Assembly: GCA_900546875.1 (NCBI GenBank)
Contig: URET01000005.1
Location: 1-54,506 of the forward strand
Length of the DNA stretch: 54,506 nucleotides
From: an uncultured Eubacteriales bacterium
Lineage (GTDB): Bacteria; Bacillota; Clostridia; Christensenellales; CAG-314
Reading direction: 5' to 3'
The translations under genes and the position numbers were made by a program. Position 1 is the first letter of the stretch. Each line of letters starts with the position of its first letter. Positions 42,717-51,359 of this stretch are shown one piece after another. The notes under the pieces are model-generated. The model saw only the letters and a list, made by a program, of their open reading frames with translations. It was not told the origin of the DNA and made no database searches.

Positions 42717-42941
42717 CTATGCTCCGAGCAAAAGTCCCAGCAGCCCCGAAAGACCAAGATCTATTAATGTCACTATTATCGTGAATACGATAACAACTAC
42801 CAACACTACGCCCGTGTTCTTCACGACCTCGGGAAATGTGGGCCAGGACACCTTCTTGAATTCCGACCAGCTGCGCTTCAACCATCCGCCCATGCGCACA
42901 AATATGTTGGGCTTCTTCTCCTGACTGCTTGTATTAGCCAT
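42717..42941 (-). CDS. secE: Preprotein translocase subunit SecE
   Basis: This 74-residue protein has the cytosolic amphipathic GGWLKRSWSEFKKVSWPTFPEV motif of SecE (residues about 18-39) and one transmembrane helix (VVLVVVIVFTIIVTLIDLG). It stabilises SecY. It ends 3 bp before the nusG start. Confidence 0.96.
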   Translation of the reverse strand: MANTSSQEKKPNIFVRMGGWLKRSWSEFKKVSWPTFPEVVKNTGVVLVVVIVFTIIVTLIDLGLSGLLGLLLGA

Positions 42942-42981
42942 AATTACCTTCCTTGTTGACTATATCTTTCCCTTTCAGGTT

Positions 42982-43149
42982 TTATTTCGCTTCACGATGA
43001 ACGGTATGCTTCTTGCAAAAACGACAATACTTCGTAAGCTCGACTCTGTCCGTCGTATTCTTCTTGTTCTTCATAGTATCGTAATTACGCTGTTTGCATT
43101 CCGTGCAAGCTAATGTTATCTTGACCCTTGCGCCCTTTGCATTTGCCAT
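42982..43149 (-). CDS. rpmG: 50S ribosomal protein L33
   Basis: 55 residues from the ATG at 43149 (GGAGGAAAG upstream); the open extension to 43209 is leader sequence. The zinc-type L33 has the two CxxC pairs, LACTECKQRNY and KYCRFCKKHTVH. It is the first gene of rpmG-secE-nusG-rplK-rplA. Confidence 0.96.
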   Translation of the reverse strand: MANAKGARVKITLACTECKQRNYDTMKNKKNTTDRVELTKYCRFCKKHTVHREAK

Positions 43150-43221
43150 AACGCTTTCCTCCGCATTTGCCGCGCTTTTATACGCAACAAAAAAATTACA
43201 CCCCCACAAGAGTGCTTACAT

Positions 43222-43250
43222 ATACTACCACATTACTTTTTGCCTGTCAA
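43222..43250 (-). promoter_or_regulatory. Promoter of rpmG-secE-nusG-rplKA(-JL)
   Basis: Minus strand TTGACA (43245-43250), 17-nt spacer, TAGTAT (43222-43227), with a start expected near 43215. Confidence 0.8.
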
Positions 43251-43354
43251 GCTTTTTTTCCTCGATTACAAAAATTCACCGCCTTTTTTGCGCCGTTATT
43301 TTCCAAAACCTCCGCTCCGACATACAGCCGCCGAAAAATACCCCCTTATTTCAG

Positions 43355-43842
43355 CCGTTTCTTCCCGTCTTACCTTACGCCAGAACTTCGTCTTTTTCCA
43401 CTGCATCCGGACTCATGACATTTTGAGTCCCTCTCATACGCTCGGACTTACGGCTCTCCGGATCGCCTTTTCGCCCCGCAAATTCACCTGTCCTGTACGA
43501 CAATATCCGTATACCCGCCGTTTCTTCCCGTCTTACCTTACGCCAGAACTTCGTCTTTTGCCCCGACATCCGGACTCATGGCATTTTGAGGCCGCCCATA
43601 CACTTGGACTTATGGCTCTTCGGGTCGTCTTTTCGCCCCGCAAATTCACCTGCCCTGTACGCCAATATCCGTATACCCGCCGTTTCTTCCCGTCTTACCT
43701 GCGTCAGAACTTCGTCTTTTTCCCCTGCATCCGGACTCATGACATTTTGAGTCCCTCCCATACGCTCGGACTTACGGCTCTCCGGATCGCCTTTTCGCCC
43801 CGCAAATTCACCTGTCCTGTACGACAATATCCGTATACCCGC
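43355..43842. repeat. Three tandem 162-163 bp intergenic repeats
   Basis: Units start at 43355, 43518 and 43680. Copies 1 and 3 are almost identical; copy 2, between them, carries many transitions. Each unit has a possible hairpin (GGACTCA...TGAGTCC, at 43409-43430 in copy 1), damaged in copy 2. Open frames cross the array on both strands but change frame between copies (unit 163, not a multiple of 3), lack ribosome-binding sites and match nothing I know. The array lies in the 825-bp interval between rpmG and the cytidylate-kinase-like gene, which holds no other supportable gene. Confidence 0.92.
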
Positions 43843-43919
43843 ATTATGTCTGCAGCCGCCTCAGTTTTTTTCCTGTGTTTTGCCTTATTCCGTGTGTCCG
43901 CGGCTGTTTTTCCTTCCGC

Positions 43920-43949
43920 AAAAAAAACCGCCCGTTTTCCGACGGACGG
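43920..43949 (-). terminator. Terminator of the cytidylate-kinase-like gene
   Basis: Minus strand stem CCGTCCG with CGGGCGG (one wobble pair), 8-nt loop, then eight T, about 30 bp after the stop. Confidence 0.82.
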
Positions 43950-43974
43950 CCGATCTTTTCTTAAGTCTCCCGTT

Positions 43975-44589
43975 CTACCCTTTATTGAGCTCGAACATTC
44001 TCGCTATTGCTCTTACCACAATGTCTATATCGGTATTCGAGGTATTCGCGCACATATCGTAATTGAGCTTATCCCCCCACTTGAGTCCCGTATAAAACTG
44101 ATAATACTGAGCCCTCGATTTATCTACTGCCTTTATCTTCTGCATTAATTTTTTATCGCTCAGATCCTCGCCCTCGCTTGCTCTTGCCCGACATCTTTTC
44201 ATTTTGGATTCCATATCGGCGTATACAAATATTCTGAAAGGCTCCATTTCTCTCAAAATATAGTCGGCGCATCTGCCTACTATGACGCAATCGGATTTAT
44301 GCGCCATTTCGTTGATCACGTTGCTCTGCTCGACAAAAATAGAGTAACTCTGGCTTGCGTGATAATCATCAGGGATATAAAATGTACGCCCGACTGTAAG
44401 CGGAATGAAGGTAAGAGGACGCTTTTCAACTATCTCTTCGATATATTTCTCCATCAGCTCGGTCTTTTTTGCTATCTCACGAACTATTTCATTGTCATAA
44501 TACGCAATGCCCAGCCTTTCCGCAAGCTTTTGTCCAAGCTCCCTTCCGCCGCTGCCGAACTCTCTCCCTACCGTAATTACTTTATTCAT
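43975..44589 (-). CDS. Cytidylate kinase-like family protein
   Basis: This 204-residue protein of the cytidylate-kinase-like family has the P-loop region TVGREFGSGGRELGQKLAERLG (GREFGSGG at residues 8-15), YYDNEIVREIAKK, SDCVIVGRCADYIL and the RVYADME-type strand (RIFVYADMESKMKR), ending in a DMCANTSNTDID strand. This family is distinct from the housekeeping cmk; its substrate is unknown. It has its own consensus promoter and terminator and is divergent from the methyltransferase gene. Confidence 0.88.
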   Translation of the reverse strand: MNKVITVGREFGSGGRELGQKLAERLGIAYYDNEIVREIAKKTELMEKYIEEIVEKRPLTFIPLTVGRTFYIPDDYHASQSYSIFVEQSNVINEMAHKSDCVIVGRCADYILREMEPFRIFVYADMESKMKRCRARASEGEDLSDKKLMQKIKAVDKSRAQYYQFYTGLKWGDKLNYDMCANTSNTDIDIVVRAIARMFELNKG

Positions 44590-44631
44590 AGCCGCCTCCT
44601 TTTACGCCGCACATCACGGTGGTTTTTAAAA

Positions 44632-44660
44632 ATTATACCAACTTTTTACTTTTTTGTCAA
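44632..44660 (-). promoter_or_regulatory. Promoter of the cytidylate-kinase-like gene
   Basis: Minus strand TTGACA (44655-44660), 17-nt spacer, TATAAT (44632-44637): a full-consensus sigma-A promoter. Confidence 0.88.
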
Positions 44661-44709
44661 GTGCGTTGAAAAAATACATTCTTTTTTTTGCGTCCCCTTA
44701 TTAAATCGC

Positions 44710-44738
44710 TTGACTTATCTCACTTTGTGCAACATTAT
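44710..44738 (+). promoter_or_regulatory. Probable promoter of the rRNA methyltransferase gene
   Basis: Plus strand TTGACT (44710-44715), 17-nt spacer, CATTAT (44733-44738), 70 bp before the start codon and divergent from the previous promoter. Confidence 0.5.
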
Positions 44739-44808
44739 TAATATATCTGTGCAGGATTAAGTCGATCGGAAATTTAAAAAACCTGCGCCAATATTTTTTA
44801 TTTTTACT

Positions 44809-45990
44809 ATGTATACGGTTATCCTTAAAAAAAATGAAGATATACGCATCAGAAACGGCCACAGCTGGGTCTATGCAAACGAGACCTCCCGCGTCGAAGG
44901 GGAAGGAGGCAACGGTGCGCTTGCTGCGGTTTATTCCTATGGAGGCGATTTCCTCGGCAAGGGGTTTATCAATTTCCTTTCCAAGATACTTGTACGGATA
45001 ATATCCCGTTCTGAAGACGAAAATATTGACAGGGATTTTTACTTCAGACGTATTTACGCCGCTAAAAAACTCAGAGAAAGCATGGGGTACTCGAACAACT
45101 ACCGTGCCGTTTTTGCCGAGGCGGACGGCATGCCCGCTTTTATTTGCGACAAATTCGGAGACGTGCTTTCCTGTCAGTTCCTTTCCCTTGCAATGGAAAA
45201 AGCAAAACAAGATATTCTGAGCTGTCTTACGGAAATATTTTCTCCCCGCTCCGTCTTTGAACGCAATGACGTTGCGGTGCGGGAAAAAGAGGGGCTCCGG
45301 CAGACCAAAGGCCTGCTTTACGGCGTCAATGATCCCGAGGTCATCATCATCGAAAACGGACTGAAAATAAAAGTGAACGTCATGAAGGGTCAGAAAACCG
45401 GTTACTTCCTCGATCAGAAAGAAAATCGCCGCGCCGCCGGAATATACGCTAAAGGAAAAAGAGTCCTCGACTGTTTTTCCAACAGCGGAGGCTTCGCCCT
45501 CAACTGCGCCGCCCGGCAAGCCTCATCCGTAACGGCGGCAGACATCAGCGACACGGCTGTCAACGATATCGCCGAAAACGCTTCCCTCAACTCACTCAAG
45601 ATCGAGACCGTCAGAGCCGACGTATTCGATCTGCTTCGTTCTTACGGAAAAGAGCGCCGTCAATTTGACATGATTATCCTCGATCCTCCTGCTTTTTGCA
45701 AATCAGCAGCGGAAATCAGCGACGCGTCACGCGGCTACCGCGACATAAACACCCTTGCAATGAAACTTATTACCAACAACGGTATTCTTGCAACATGCAG
45801 CTGTTCTCACTATATGTCTTCACAGCTTTTCGAGAAAATACTCGCCGAAAGCGCCCGCGCCGCACATAAAACCATTCGCTATCTCGAAAGACGTTTTCAG
45901 GCTCCCGATCACCCTTACCTGCCCTCTGCCGAAGAAACGCTTTACCTTAAATTCTGCATTCTTTCCGTCTGTCCGGCGGGAAGTCTGTGA
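44809..45990 (+). CDS. 23S rRNA (cytosine-C5)-methyltransferase-like protein (RlmI family)
   Basis: This 393-residue protein has the RlmI/YwbD layout. An N-terminal PUA domain (residues 1-75, IRIRNGHSWVYANE) is followed by a central RlmI-like domain (KTGYFLDQKENRRAAG) and a C-terminal Rossmann methyltransferase with SAM motif VLDCFSNSGGFALNCA and catalytic-type motif DMIILDPPAFCKS, then the TCSCSHYMS loop with cysteine. E. coli RlmI makes m5C1962 in 23S rRNA; specificity here is inferred from family. The 86-bp gap to mrp has no terminator, so the two may be co-transcribed. Confidence 0.9.
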   Translation: MYTVILKKNEDIRIRNGHSWVYANETSRVEGEGGNGALAAVYSYGGDFLGKGFINFLSKILVRIISRSEDENIDRDFYFRRIYAAKKLRESMGYSNNYRAVFAEADGMPAFICDKFGDVLSCQFLSLAMEKAKQDILSCLTEIFSPRSVFERNDVAVREKEGLRQTKGLLYGVNDPEVIIIENGLKIKVNVMKGQKTGYFLDQKENRRAAGIYAKGKRVLDCFSNSGGFALNCAARQASSVTAADISDTAVNDIAENASLNSLKIETVRADVFDLLRSYGKERRQFDMIILDPPAFCKSAAEISDASRGYRDINTLAMKLITNNGILATCSCSHYMSSQLFEKILAESARAAHKTIRYLERRFQAPDHPYLPSAEETLYLKFCILSVCPAGSL

Positions 45991-46076
45991 TTCTTTCAGT
46001 CTGAAGCGTTTCCCCTTCATCGGAAAACGTTTTACGGATACATTCGATCCGCTTTACGGATAAAAGGAGTTAAGCC

Positions 46077-46895
46077 ATGAGCGACACATGCAACCACAAT
46101 TGTGAAGAGTGCTCCCAAGCCGATTGTTCATCAAGAAGCTTTATCGTAAGCCCTCACAAATCAAGCAAAATCAAAAAAGTTATCGGAATAGTCAGCGGCA
46201 AAGGCGGCGTCGGGAAGTCCCTCGTCACCTCTTTGCTCGCGGTGGCAATGAAAAGACGCGACTATTCCGTCGCAATCCTCGACGCCGATGTGACCGGTCC
46301 GTCCATCCCGAAACTTTTCGGCATTAAAGAAAAAGCTGCCGGAAACGACGAACTCATAATACCCGTACCGTCAAAAACCGGAATAAAAATCATGTCGGTG
46401 AATCTGCTGCTGGACAACGACACCGACCCGATCATCTGGAGAGGTCCGCTTATTGCCGACCTCGTGAAAAGATTCTGGTCGACCGTGCTTTGGGATCAGG
46501 TCGATTATATGTTCGTCGATATGCCTCCCGGAACGGGCGATGTCCCTCTCACCGTATTTCAGAGCATCCCGCTTAACGGCATCATAGTCGTGACTTCTCC
46601 TCAGGACCTCGTTTCCATGATAGTTTCGAAAGCCGTTTCCATGGCAGAACAGATGAACGTCCCCGTTATCGGGCTTGTGGAAAACATGTCATATTTCAGA
46701 TGTCCCGGATGCGGCAAAGAATATCGGATCTTCGGCGAGAGCCATATAGCCAAGATAGCCGAACAATATGACATCCCTCTCCTTTCGGAGATACCTCTCA
46801 TGCCGGAGCTTGCCTCGGGCTGCGACGAAGGACTCATCGAACTCGCCGACGACAGCTTTATATCAAAAGCCGCTGACGCGATCGAAAAACTCTGA
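46077..46895 (+). CDS. mrp: Mrp/NBP35-type P-loop ATPase
   Basis: This 272-residue ATPase of the Mrp/NBP35 family carries Fe-S clusters between scaffold and apo-proteins. It has an N-terminal cysteine cluster (Cys5, Cys9, Cys12, Cys17), the deviant Walker A VSGKGGVGKS (about residues 39-48), the switch DADVTGPSIPKLFG, VDMPPGTGDVPLTV and a bridging CxxC (FRCPGCGKEY, about residues 209-212). AAAGGAG precedes the ATG. A terminator follows, so the transcript ends here. Confidence 0.93.
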   Translation: MSDTCNHNCEECSQADCSSRSFIVSPHKSSKIKKVIGIVSGKGGVGKSLVTSLLAVAMKRRDYSVAILDADVTGPSIPKLFGIKEKAAGNDELIIPVPSKTGIKIMSVNLLLDNDTDPIIWRGPLIADLVKRFWSTVLWDQVDYMFVDMPPGTGDVPLTVFQSIPLNGIIVVTSPQDLVSMIVSKAVSMAEQMNVPVIGLVENMSYFRCPGCGKEYRIFGESHIAKIAEQYDIPLLSEIPLMPELASGCDEGLIELADDSFISKAADAIEKL

Positions 46896-46922
46896 TAAAC
46901 AAATCCGACTCGCATACAAATC

Positions 46923-46953
46923 AAAAGTCCGCATTCAGAATGCGGACTTTTTT
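46923..46953 (+). terminator. Terminator after mrp
   Basis: Stem AAAAGTCCGCAT (46923-46934) with ATGCGGACTTTT (46940-46951), 5-nt loop, then T-run. The rest of the 46896-47216 interval contains no feature I can support. Confidence 0.9.
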
Positions 46954-47216
46954 ATGAACAGTCTACGTATTTTCCGTATCGGAGAAGGCAAAACACCGAT
47001 CTCCGTATCTTTATGAAATGCGACAGCCGCAATACGTTATCCTGCAGACAAGAAACACGGTCAGGCTCACGTCGGCTCCCTTACTGCCGCCATCCGCTGC
47101 CCGGATCCCGCATAAAACACGGTATTCCGGCAGCCGCACTGACGATGTTCAGGACATCGGCCTTTTTCAAATCTTTTCCGGACATCAAAACTTTTCCGGA
47201 AATTTCATACTCTCCG

Positions 47217-48575
47217 TTATAAACCGAGACTCTTTCGCATGAGCGCCTCCGCCGCTTCCGGATAAGAAGCAGACATGACCCCGACCGCAGCCAGTATATA
47301 ATCGTCGTCATAAAGTACCCTTAAGGATTTTGCATCGGGAAAAAGCAGCTTTCCGTCGCCGTTCAGAGCGGCGAGTCTGTTCATGATGTTTTCTCTCCCC
47401 TTAAGCTTGGTGAGAGCCCCTCCCGTAGCGACGAGATACTTTATCTTGCTCAGATCCTTCCCTTCCGCATACTTCTTCCTTCCCGAAGCACCGAAAATAT
47501 CTCTCAGCCTGCCTGCATGTCTCAGTATCGCCATGCGTCCCGCTTCGTAAGCCAGTTCTCCGGCAAGCAATATTTCGTCATGCTCCGCGGGAATTGGAGA
47601 AAGTCTTGCAAGCGTTTTTTCCGCGTCTATATTCAGCCTGTGAGAAAGCTCTTCGCCTCCCACTGCATTGAATACGTTCACTGCGTTTACATAAACCCCC
47701 AGGTCGCCTTCGACCGTACGTTTGAACAACGGTTCGGGCGAAATGGAAATGGCAGCTATTTCGTCGCTTCCCGCCGTGGCGGAATGAACGTCCGTGGTCG
47801 CGCCGCCTACGTCAAGAACAACGCAATCTCCTTCCTTCTCGTATAAAAGCTTTGCTGCCGAAAGCACAGCTCCGGGAGTAGGGATGATATCGCCGTTGAC
47901 CATCTCTCTCACATGTTCCATTCCCGGAGCCTCTGTTATATGCCTCGTGAAAACCTCATGGATTATCCTTCGCGTGGGCTCCACGTTGAGTTCGTCAAGC
48001 CTCGGATATACATTCTCCGTGACATAGAGCGTCTTCCCCGCTTTGTCGAACATCTCCTTTATCTGCCTCACGCATTGGATATTGCCGGCATATATCACCG
48101 GCGGCAACGGCTCCGTTTCCAATAATTTTTTTGCATTGAATACCGCGGTTTCCCGCTCCCCGAAATCGGTCCCGCCCGCAAGCAGTATGAGATTGGGAGA
48201 AATACGCCGTATATCTTCTATATCATATTCCGTAAGCTTTCCTGCCGTCGCGTGCTTTATTATCGCCCCTGCGCCCAAAGCCGCTTCCCTTGCCGCCCTG
48301 ACCGTCATGTCGTACACCAATCCGTGCACGGTCATCTTGAGCCCGCCTGCAGCGGACGACGTTGCAAGCATATCGCGGTACTGTATCTTTTCCCCGACTT
48401 TTTGTTCAAGCATTTCAAGCGCACCGTGCAGTCCTTCAAGCACATTGCCGGCAAGTACGCTTGTCGGAGCATATCCGCTTCCGATCAGAACCGGAGCTTT
48501 TCCGTCAACCTTATCGAAAGCGTTAATTATTGTCGTTGTACTGCCTATCTCGGCAACAAGAAGATCGATTTTCAT
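47217..48575 (-). CDS. GlmL/MutL-like protein (ASKHA ATPase) of the ornithine cluster
   Basis: This 452-residue protein (start ATG 48575; a TTG at 48602 would add 9) belongs to the GlmL/MutL family found beside adenosylcobalamin-dependent aminomutases and glutamate mutase. It has ATPase-type phosphate motifs AEIGSTTTIINAFD (N-terminal) and VVLDVGGATTDVHSA (about residues 265-279), and GGTDFGERETAVFNAKKL. The family is thought to act as a reactivating chaperone for the cobalamin enzyme; here that would be OraSE, encoded 160-190 bp upstream on the same strand. That role is inference from neighbours. Confidence 0.88.
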   Translation of the reverse strand: MKIDLLVAEIGSTTTIINAFDKVDGKAPVLIGSGYAPTSVLAGNVLEGLHGALEMLEQKVGEKIQYRDMLATSSAAGGLKMTVHGLVYDMTVRAAREAALGAGAIIKHATAGKLTEYDIEDIRRISPNLILLAGGTDFGERETAVFNAKKLLETEPLPPVIYAGNIQCVRQIKEMFDKAGKTLYVTENVYPRLDELNVEPTRRIIHEVFTRHITEAPGMEHVREMVNGDIIPTPGAVLSAAKLLYEKEGDCVVLDVGGATTDVHSATAGSDEIAAISISPEPLFKRTVEGDLGVYVNAVNVFNAVGGEELSHRLNIDAEKTLARLSPIPAEHDEILLAGELAYEAGRMAILRHAGRLRDIFGASGRKKYAEGKDLSKIKYLVATGGALTKLKGRENIMNRLAALNGDGKLLFPDAKSLRVLYDDDYILAAVGVMSASYPEAAEALMRKSLGL

Positions 48576-48765
48576 TTTGCTGTCTTTTTTCCCCGGGATC
48601 AATTTCCCGCTGTCTGTCGGATACGTCGTTTCCCGGGCTCATACCGTCCGTCCGGACAGTACGGACCCTGTTTCCGTTTTTCGGCCGGCGCTGTGCGCCC
48701 CTTTTTGAATTACGCCCGATCAGAATGACTTTCAAACCGGGCGTGTTTTATAACCTTTTACTCTC

Positions 48766-50994
48766 TTATTTGTCGGCTTTTTCAGCAGCATTCTGCTTTT
48801 CCATTTCCCATCTGCGCTTTACAAGGAATGTGGCTACGTCGTTACCGTGTGTGCCTCTGCCAAATCCCGCGTCGGCGCCGTGCTTTCTTGCAAGCTCGTC
48901 TACCACCTGCGTGCCTCCGGCCGCAAACATCAGCTTATCTCTTACGCCCATCTCCCTCGCAATACGATCTATCGCCGCAATATTCTTATAGTGAATATCA
49001 TCATGACTTATTATCGTGCTTGCAAGCATTGCGTCTGCATTGGTTTCGACAGCTGCGCTCACAAGCTTCTCAACAGGTACGCTCGTTCCGAGATAATGTA
49101 CCTTTATGCCGTATTTTTCTATACCGCCGTGCTTGATATCGATTATTTCTCTGAGTCCCACGCTGTGTTCGTCGTTTCCCACAGTTCCGCAAACCACCGT
49201 CATCGGACGTCTTTCTATATCGGCTCTTATAACGTCATCCGGAAGGATATCCGGCGGTTCGGGTATGGTAAGCTTGCTTACGTCTATATCGAAGCCGACT
49301 CTTCCTTTTATTTCTATCCGCGTCCCTTCCTTGGGATGCAATACTTCACGGTTTATGACCTCAACGTCAGTAAGCCCCATCTTCTTTCCTATCTCCACTG
49401 CAGCGGCTTCGGCTATGCGTTGCTCTGTCGGAAGACACATTGTGATCATGACTATTCCGTCTGCGGTCCATTCCATTTCCGGCTTTATAATATTGCCGCT
49501 TCTGTATTTTTCCGTTTCGGCCATGCGTACGTTTACATTATCCGTATCGTCCAGCTCGTCGATATAAACAATCTTCTCGGGCTTTTCAAAGGTACATCCC
49601 CCGATATAATCCGAAGGATTCCCCCCGCCGTACTGTTCGACGTTGTTGTAGCCGTAATGCGCCGTGACGGGCGCAAAATAGTCCTTCTCGCGCCTGACGA
49701 CGCTTCCGGCTCCTATTCCGCCCTCGGGATCACGGAATATACCGTCGCCGTTTCTTTCCGGATACATGCCGCTGTCTACGAACATCCCTTCCTTGACTGC
49801 GTTGAAATAGCCGCCCTGCTCAACGATCTCCATGAGAAAAAGCACCGCTCTTTCCTTGAGCTCCCTCGCCTTCTCCTTGAGATATCCGTCTTTTTTGAGT
49901 TCGACCATATCCATGAGCCCGTCCAATCCGAGAAAAGTCTGTTTTGCCGTATCACAGGCTTCTACGTTGTATATATGCCAAGGCACGTTTCTTCCTTCGT
50001 CCGGCGTGATCGTAGACTGTATATCGGCGCTTGTGAGCTTACTGATAAGAATATTCATGACGTGTGTCACTGTAGCGTCGCGCGTGCTGCTTTCTATATA
50101 CTTCGTGTTCATCTGCGCACGCATACGGTATCCCTTGAAAAGTTCTCTCAATGCCACGGCATACGGCAAGTCCATATGCAAAGTAGGACCGGGAGTCGCC
50201 GTCGGCGGCACTGTGGACAGACATATATTTTCCTTCGGAATCCCCACCTTATAAGAAAACATTGCGTTTATACCGTGCTGCACCATGAGCTCGGGCATGA
50301 CTTTCCATGCTTCTCTCGCCGTAGCGTTAGCGTTATGTGCGCCGTCTATCTGCGCCATATTCGCCATGGCAATGATTTTCTTCGACTCACATGCGTCCAC
50401 AAACGAACGCACTGCGTTTATATTTCTGTATATTACGTTATACTGCGGATCCTGATGTACTCCGTTTACCCCTTCTTCGGCAAACATCACCGCTATATCC
50501 GGACCGGCGACCCCTGATACATATGAATGATAGTTTATCGGTCTGCCTACTTCCTCTTCTATCATATCAAGCGCTTTGCGCTGTGCCCGCACCTGTTTGC
50601 GCGTCACCGGCACCCCGCCGATCCCCTGAGGCGTACCTTCTATCAGCCCGTCGATATGCGACTGACCTGCCGTTCTTATCACCATGATATGGTCAGCGCC
50701 GTGGTGTGCAGCCATACGCATCCTGCGGATGTCGTCCTCAAATCTTCCCGAAGCTATTTCCGTTGTTATCACCGGCATGGGCTGAGGATCGATATTATCG
50801 AAATAGTGGGCGGTCTGCAGCCCTACGCTGTTTTTAAGCGGCTTGGAGATATCCTTGTATTCAAAAGGACCTGCTTTCTTTTCGTCATCTTGCTCTCTCC
50901 ATGTCCATCCGGTACGTTTGGGACGATAATGCTCAAGATCCTTCAGAATTTCCTTTACGTCGATTTTCTCGTCTAAAGGCAGTTTATATGACAT
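48766..50994 (-). CDS. oraE: D-ornithine 4,5-aminomutase, large (E) subunit
   Basis: OraE binds adenosylcobalamin and PLP and, with OraS, converts D-ornithine to 2,4-diaminopentanoate. The 742 residues contain a catalytic TIM-barrel part (AAHHGADHIMVIRTAGQSH, YHSYVSGVAGPDIAVMFAEEG) and a C-terminal Rossmann cobalamin-binding domain with the DxHxxG motif seen as NDEHSVGLREI (about residues 606-616). The start codon overlaps the oraS stop (TAATG). The order ord-ortA-ortB-oraS-oraE is that known from clostridial ornithine fermenters. Lysine 5,6-aminomutase is related, but OraS, OrtA/B and Ord neighbours identify ornithine. Confidence 0.96.
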   Translation of the reverse strand: MSYKLPLDEKIDVKEILKDLEHYRPKRTGWTWREQDDEKKAGPFEYKDISKPLKNSVGLQTAHYFDNIDPQPMPVITTEIASGRFEDDIRRMRMAAHHGADHIMVIRTAGQSHIDGLIEGTPQGIGGVPVTRKQVRAQRKALDMIEEEVGRPINYHSYVSGVAGPDIAVMFAEEGVNGVHQDPQYNVIYRNINAVRSFVDACESKKIIAMANMAQIDGAHNANATAREAWKVMPELMVQHGINAMFSYKVGIPKENICLSTVPPTATPGPTLHMDLPYAVALRELFKGYRMRAQMNTKYIESSTRDATVTHVMNILISKLTSADIQSTITPDEGRNVPWHIYNVEACDTAKQTFLGLDGLMDMVELKKDGYLKEKARELKERAVLFLMEIVEQGGYFNAVKEGMFVDSGMYPERNGDGIFRDPEGGIGAGSVVRREKDYFAPVTAHYGYNNVEQYGGGNPSDYIGGCTFEKPEKIVYIDELDDTDNVNVRMAETEKYRSGNIIKPEMEWTADGIVMITMCLPTEQRIAEAAAVEIGKKMGLTDVEVINREVLHPKEGTRIEIKGRVGFDIDVSKLTIPEPPDILPDDVIRADIERRPMTVVCGTVGNDEHSVGLREIIDIKHGGIEKYGIKVHYLGTSVPVEKLVSAAVETNADAMLASTIISHDDIHYKNIAAIDRIAREMGVRDKLMFAAGGTQVVDELARKHGADAGFGRGTHGNDVATFLVKRRWEMEKQNAAEKADK

Positions 50995-51359
50995 TATTCG
51001 CGCCCTCCTTTGAACAATTCTTCCGCTTCTTCCCAGCTCTTTCCCTCAACCAGTAGCAAACCCGCTTCGCGTACGTCGACTCCGCGGCTCACCGCCAGTT
51101 TGTAAACCACGTTGCCCGCTCCGTGTCCTAACAGCGAACGGCTTATACATCCGTCCACTATTGCCTTAGCCTCCAGAGAGGAAAATCCCATGCGCAACAG
51201 TACGCTCCTTTCAACGGCCGGAGACGTATATTCATATCCCAGCTTCACAAGCGGCTGCGTTACTTCGTCAAGTAATGACCAGAATTTATCGTAAAGCTGT
51301 TCATCTGTCAGATCCTTGACCTTTTCTCTCATCTGAGAATAGTTATCTTCTCTTTTCAT
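50994..51359 (-). CDS. oraS: D-ornithine 4,5-aminomutase, small (S) subunit
   Basis: The 121-residue small subunit of ornithine aminomutase is required for the active heterotetramer with OraE. Features: a helical N-terminus (YSQMREKVKDLTDEQLYDKFW), then YTSPAVERSVLLRMGFSSLEAKAIVDGC and HGAGNVVYKLAVSRGVDVREAGLLL. It overlaps both neighbours by 1-4 bases (ATGA with ortB, TAATG with oraE), showing tight translational coupling. Confidence 0.95.
   Translation of the reverse strand: MKREDNYSQMREKVKDLTDEQLYDKFWSLLDEVTQPLVKLGYEYTSPAVERSVLLRMGFSSLEAKAIVDGCISRSLLGHGAGNVVYKLAVSRGVDVREAGLLLVEGKSWEEAEELFKGGRE

Noticed and set aside
43355..43842. CRISPR array
   Set aside because: The units are 162-163 bp and directly contiguous, with no short repeat/unique spacer alternation and no cas genes nearby.
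43240..44148. 302-residue plus-strand frame across the 163-bp repeats
   Set aside because: It only follows the tandem repeats, overlaps the cytidylate-kinase-like gene and its terminator, and has no ribosome-binding site.
44701..45519. 272-residue minus-strand frame over the RlmI-like gene
   Set aside because: The plus-strand methyltransferase has clear motifs and a promoter; the opposite frame has neither.
48847..50517. 556-residue open frame antisense to oraE
   Set aside because: oraE is certain from its motifs; the antisense frame has the His/Tyr/Arg-rich composition of a shadow and no start signal.
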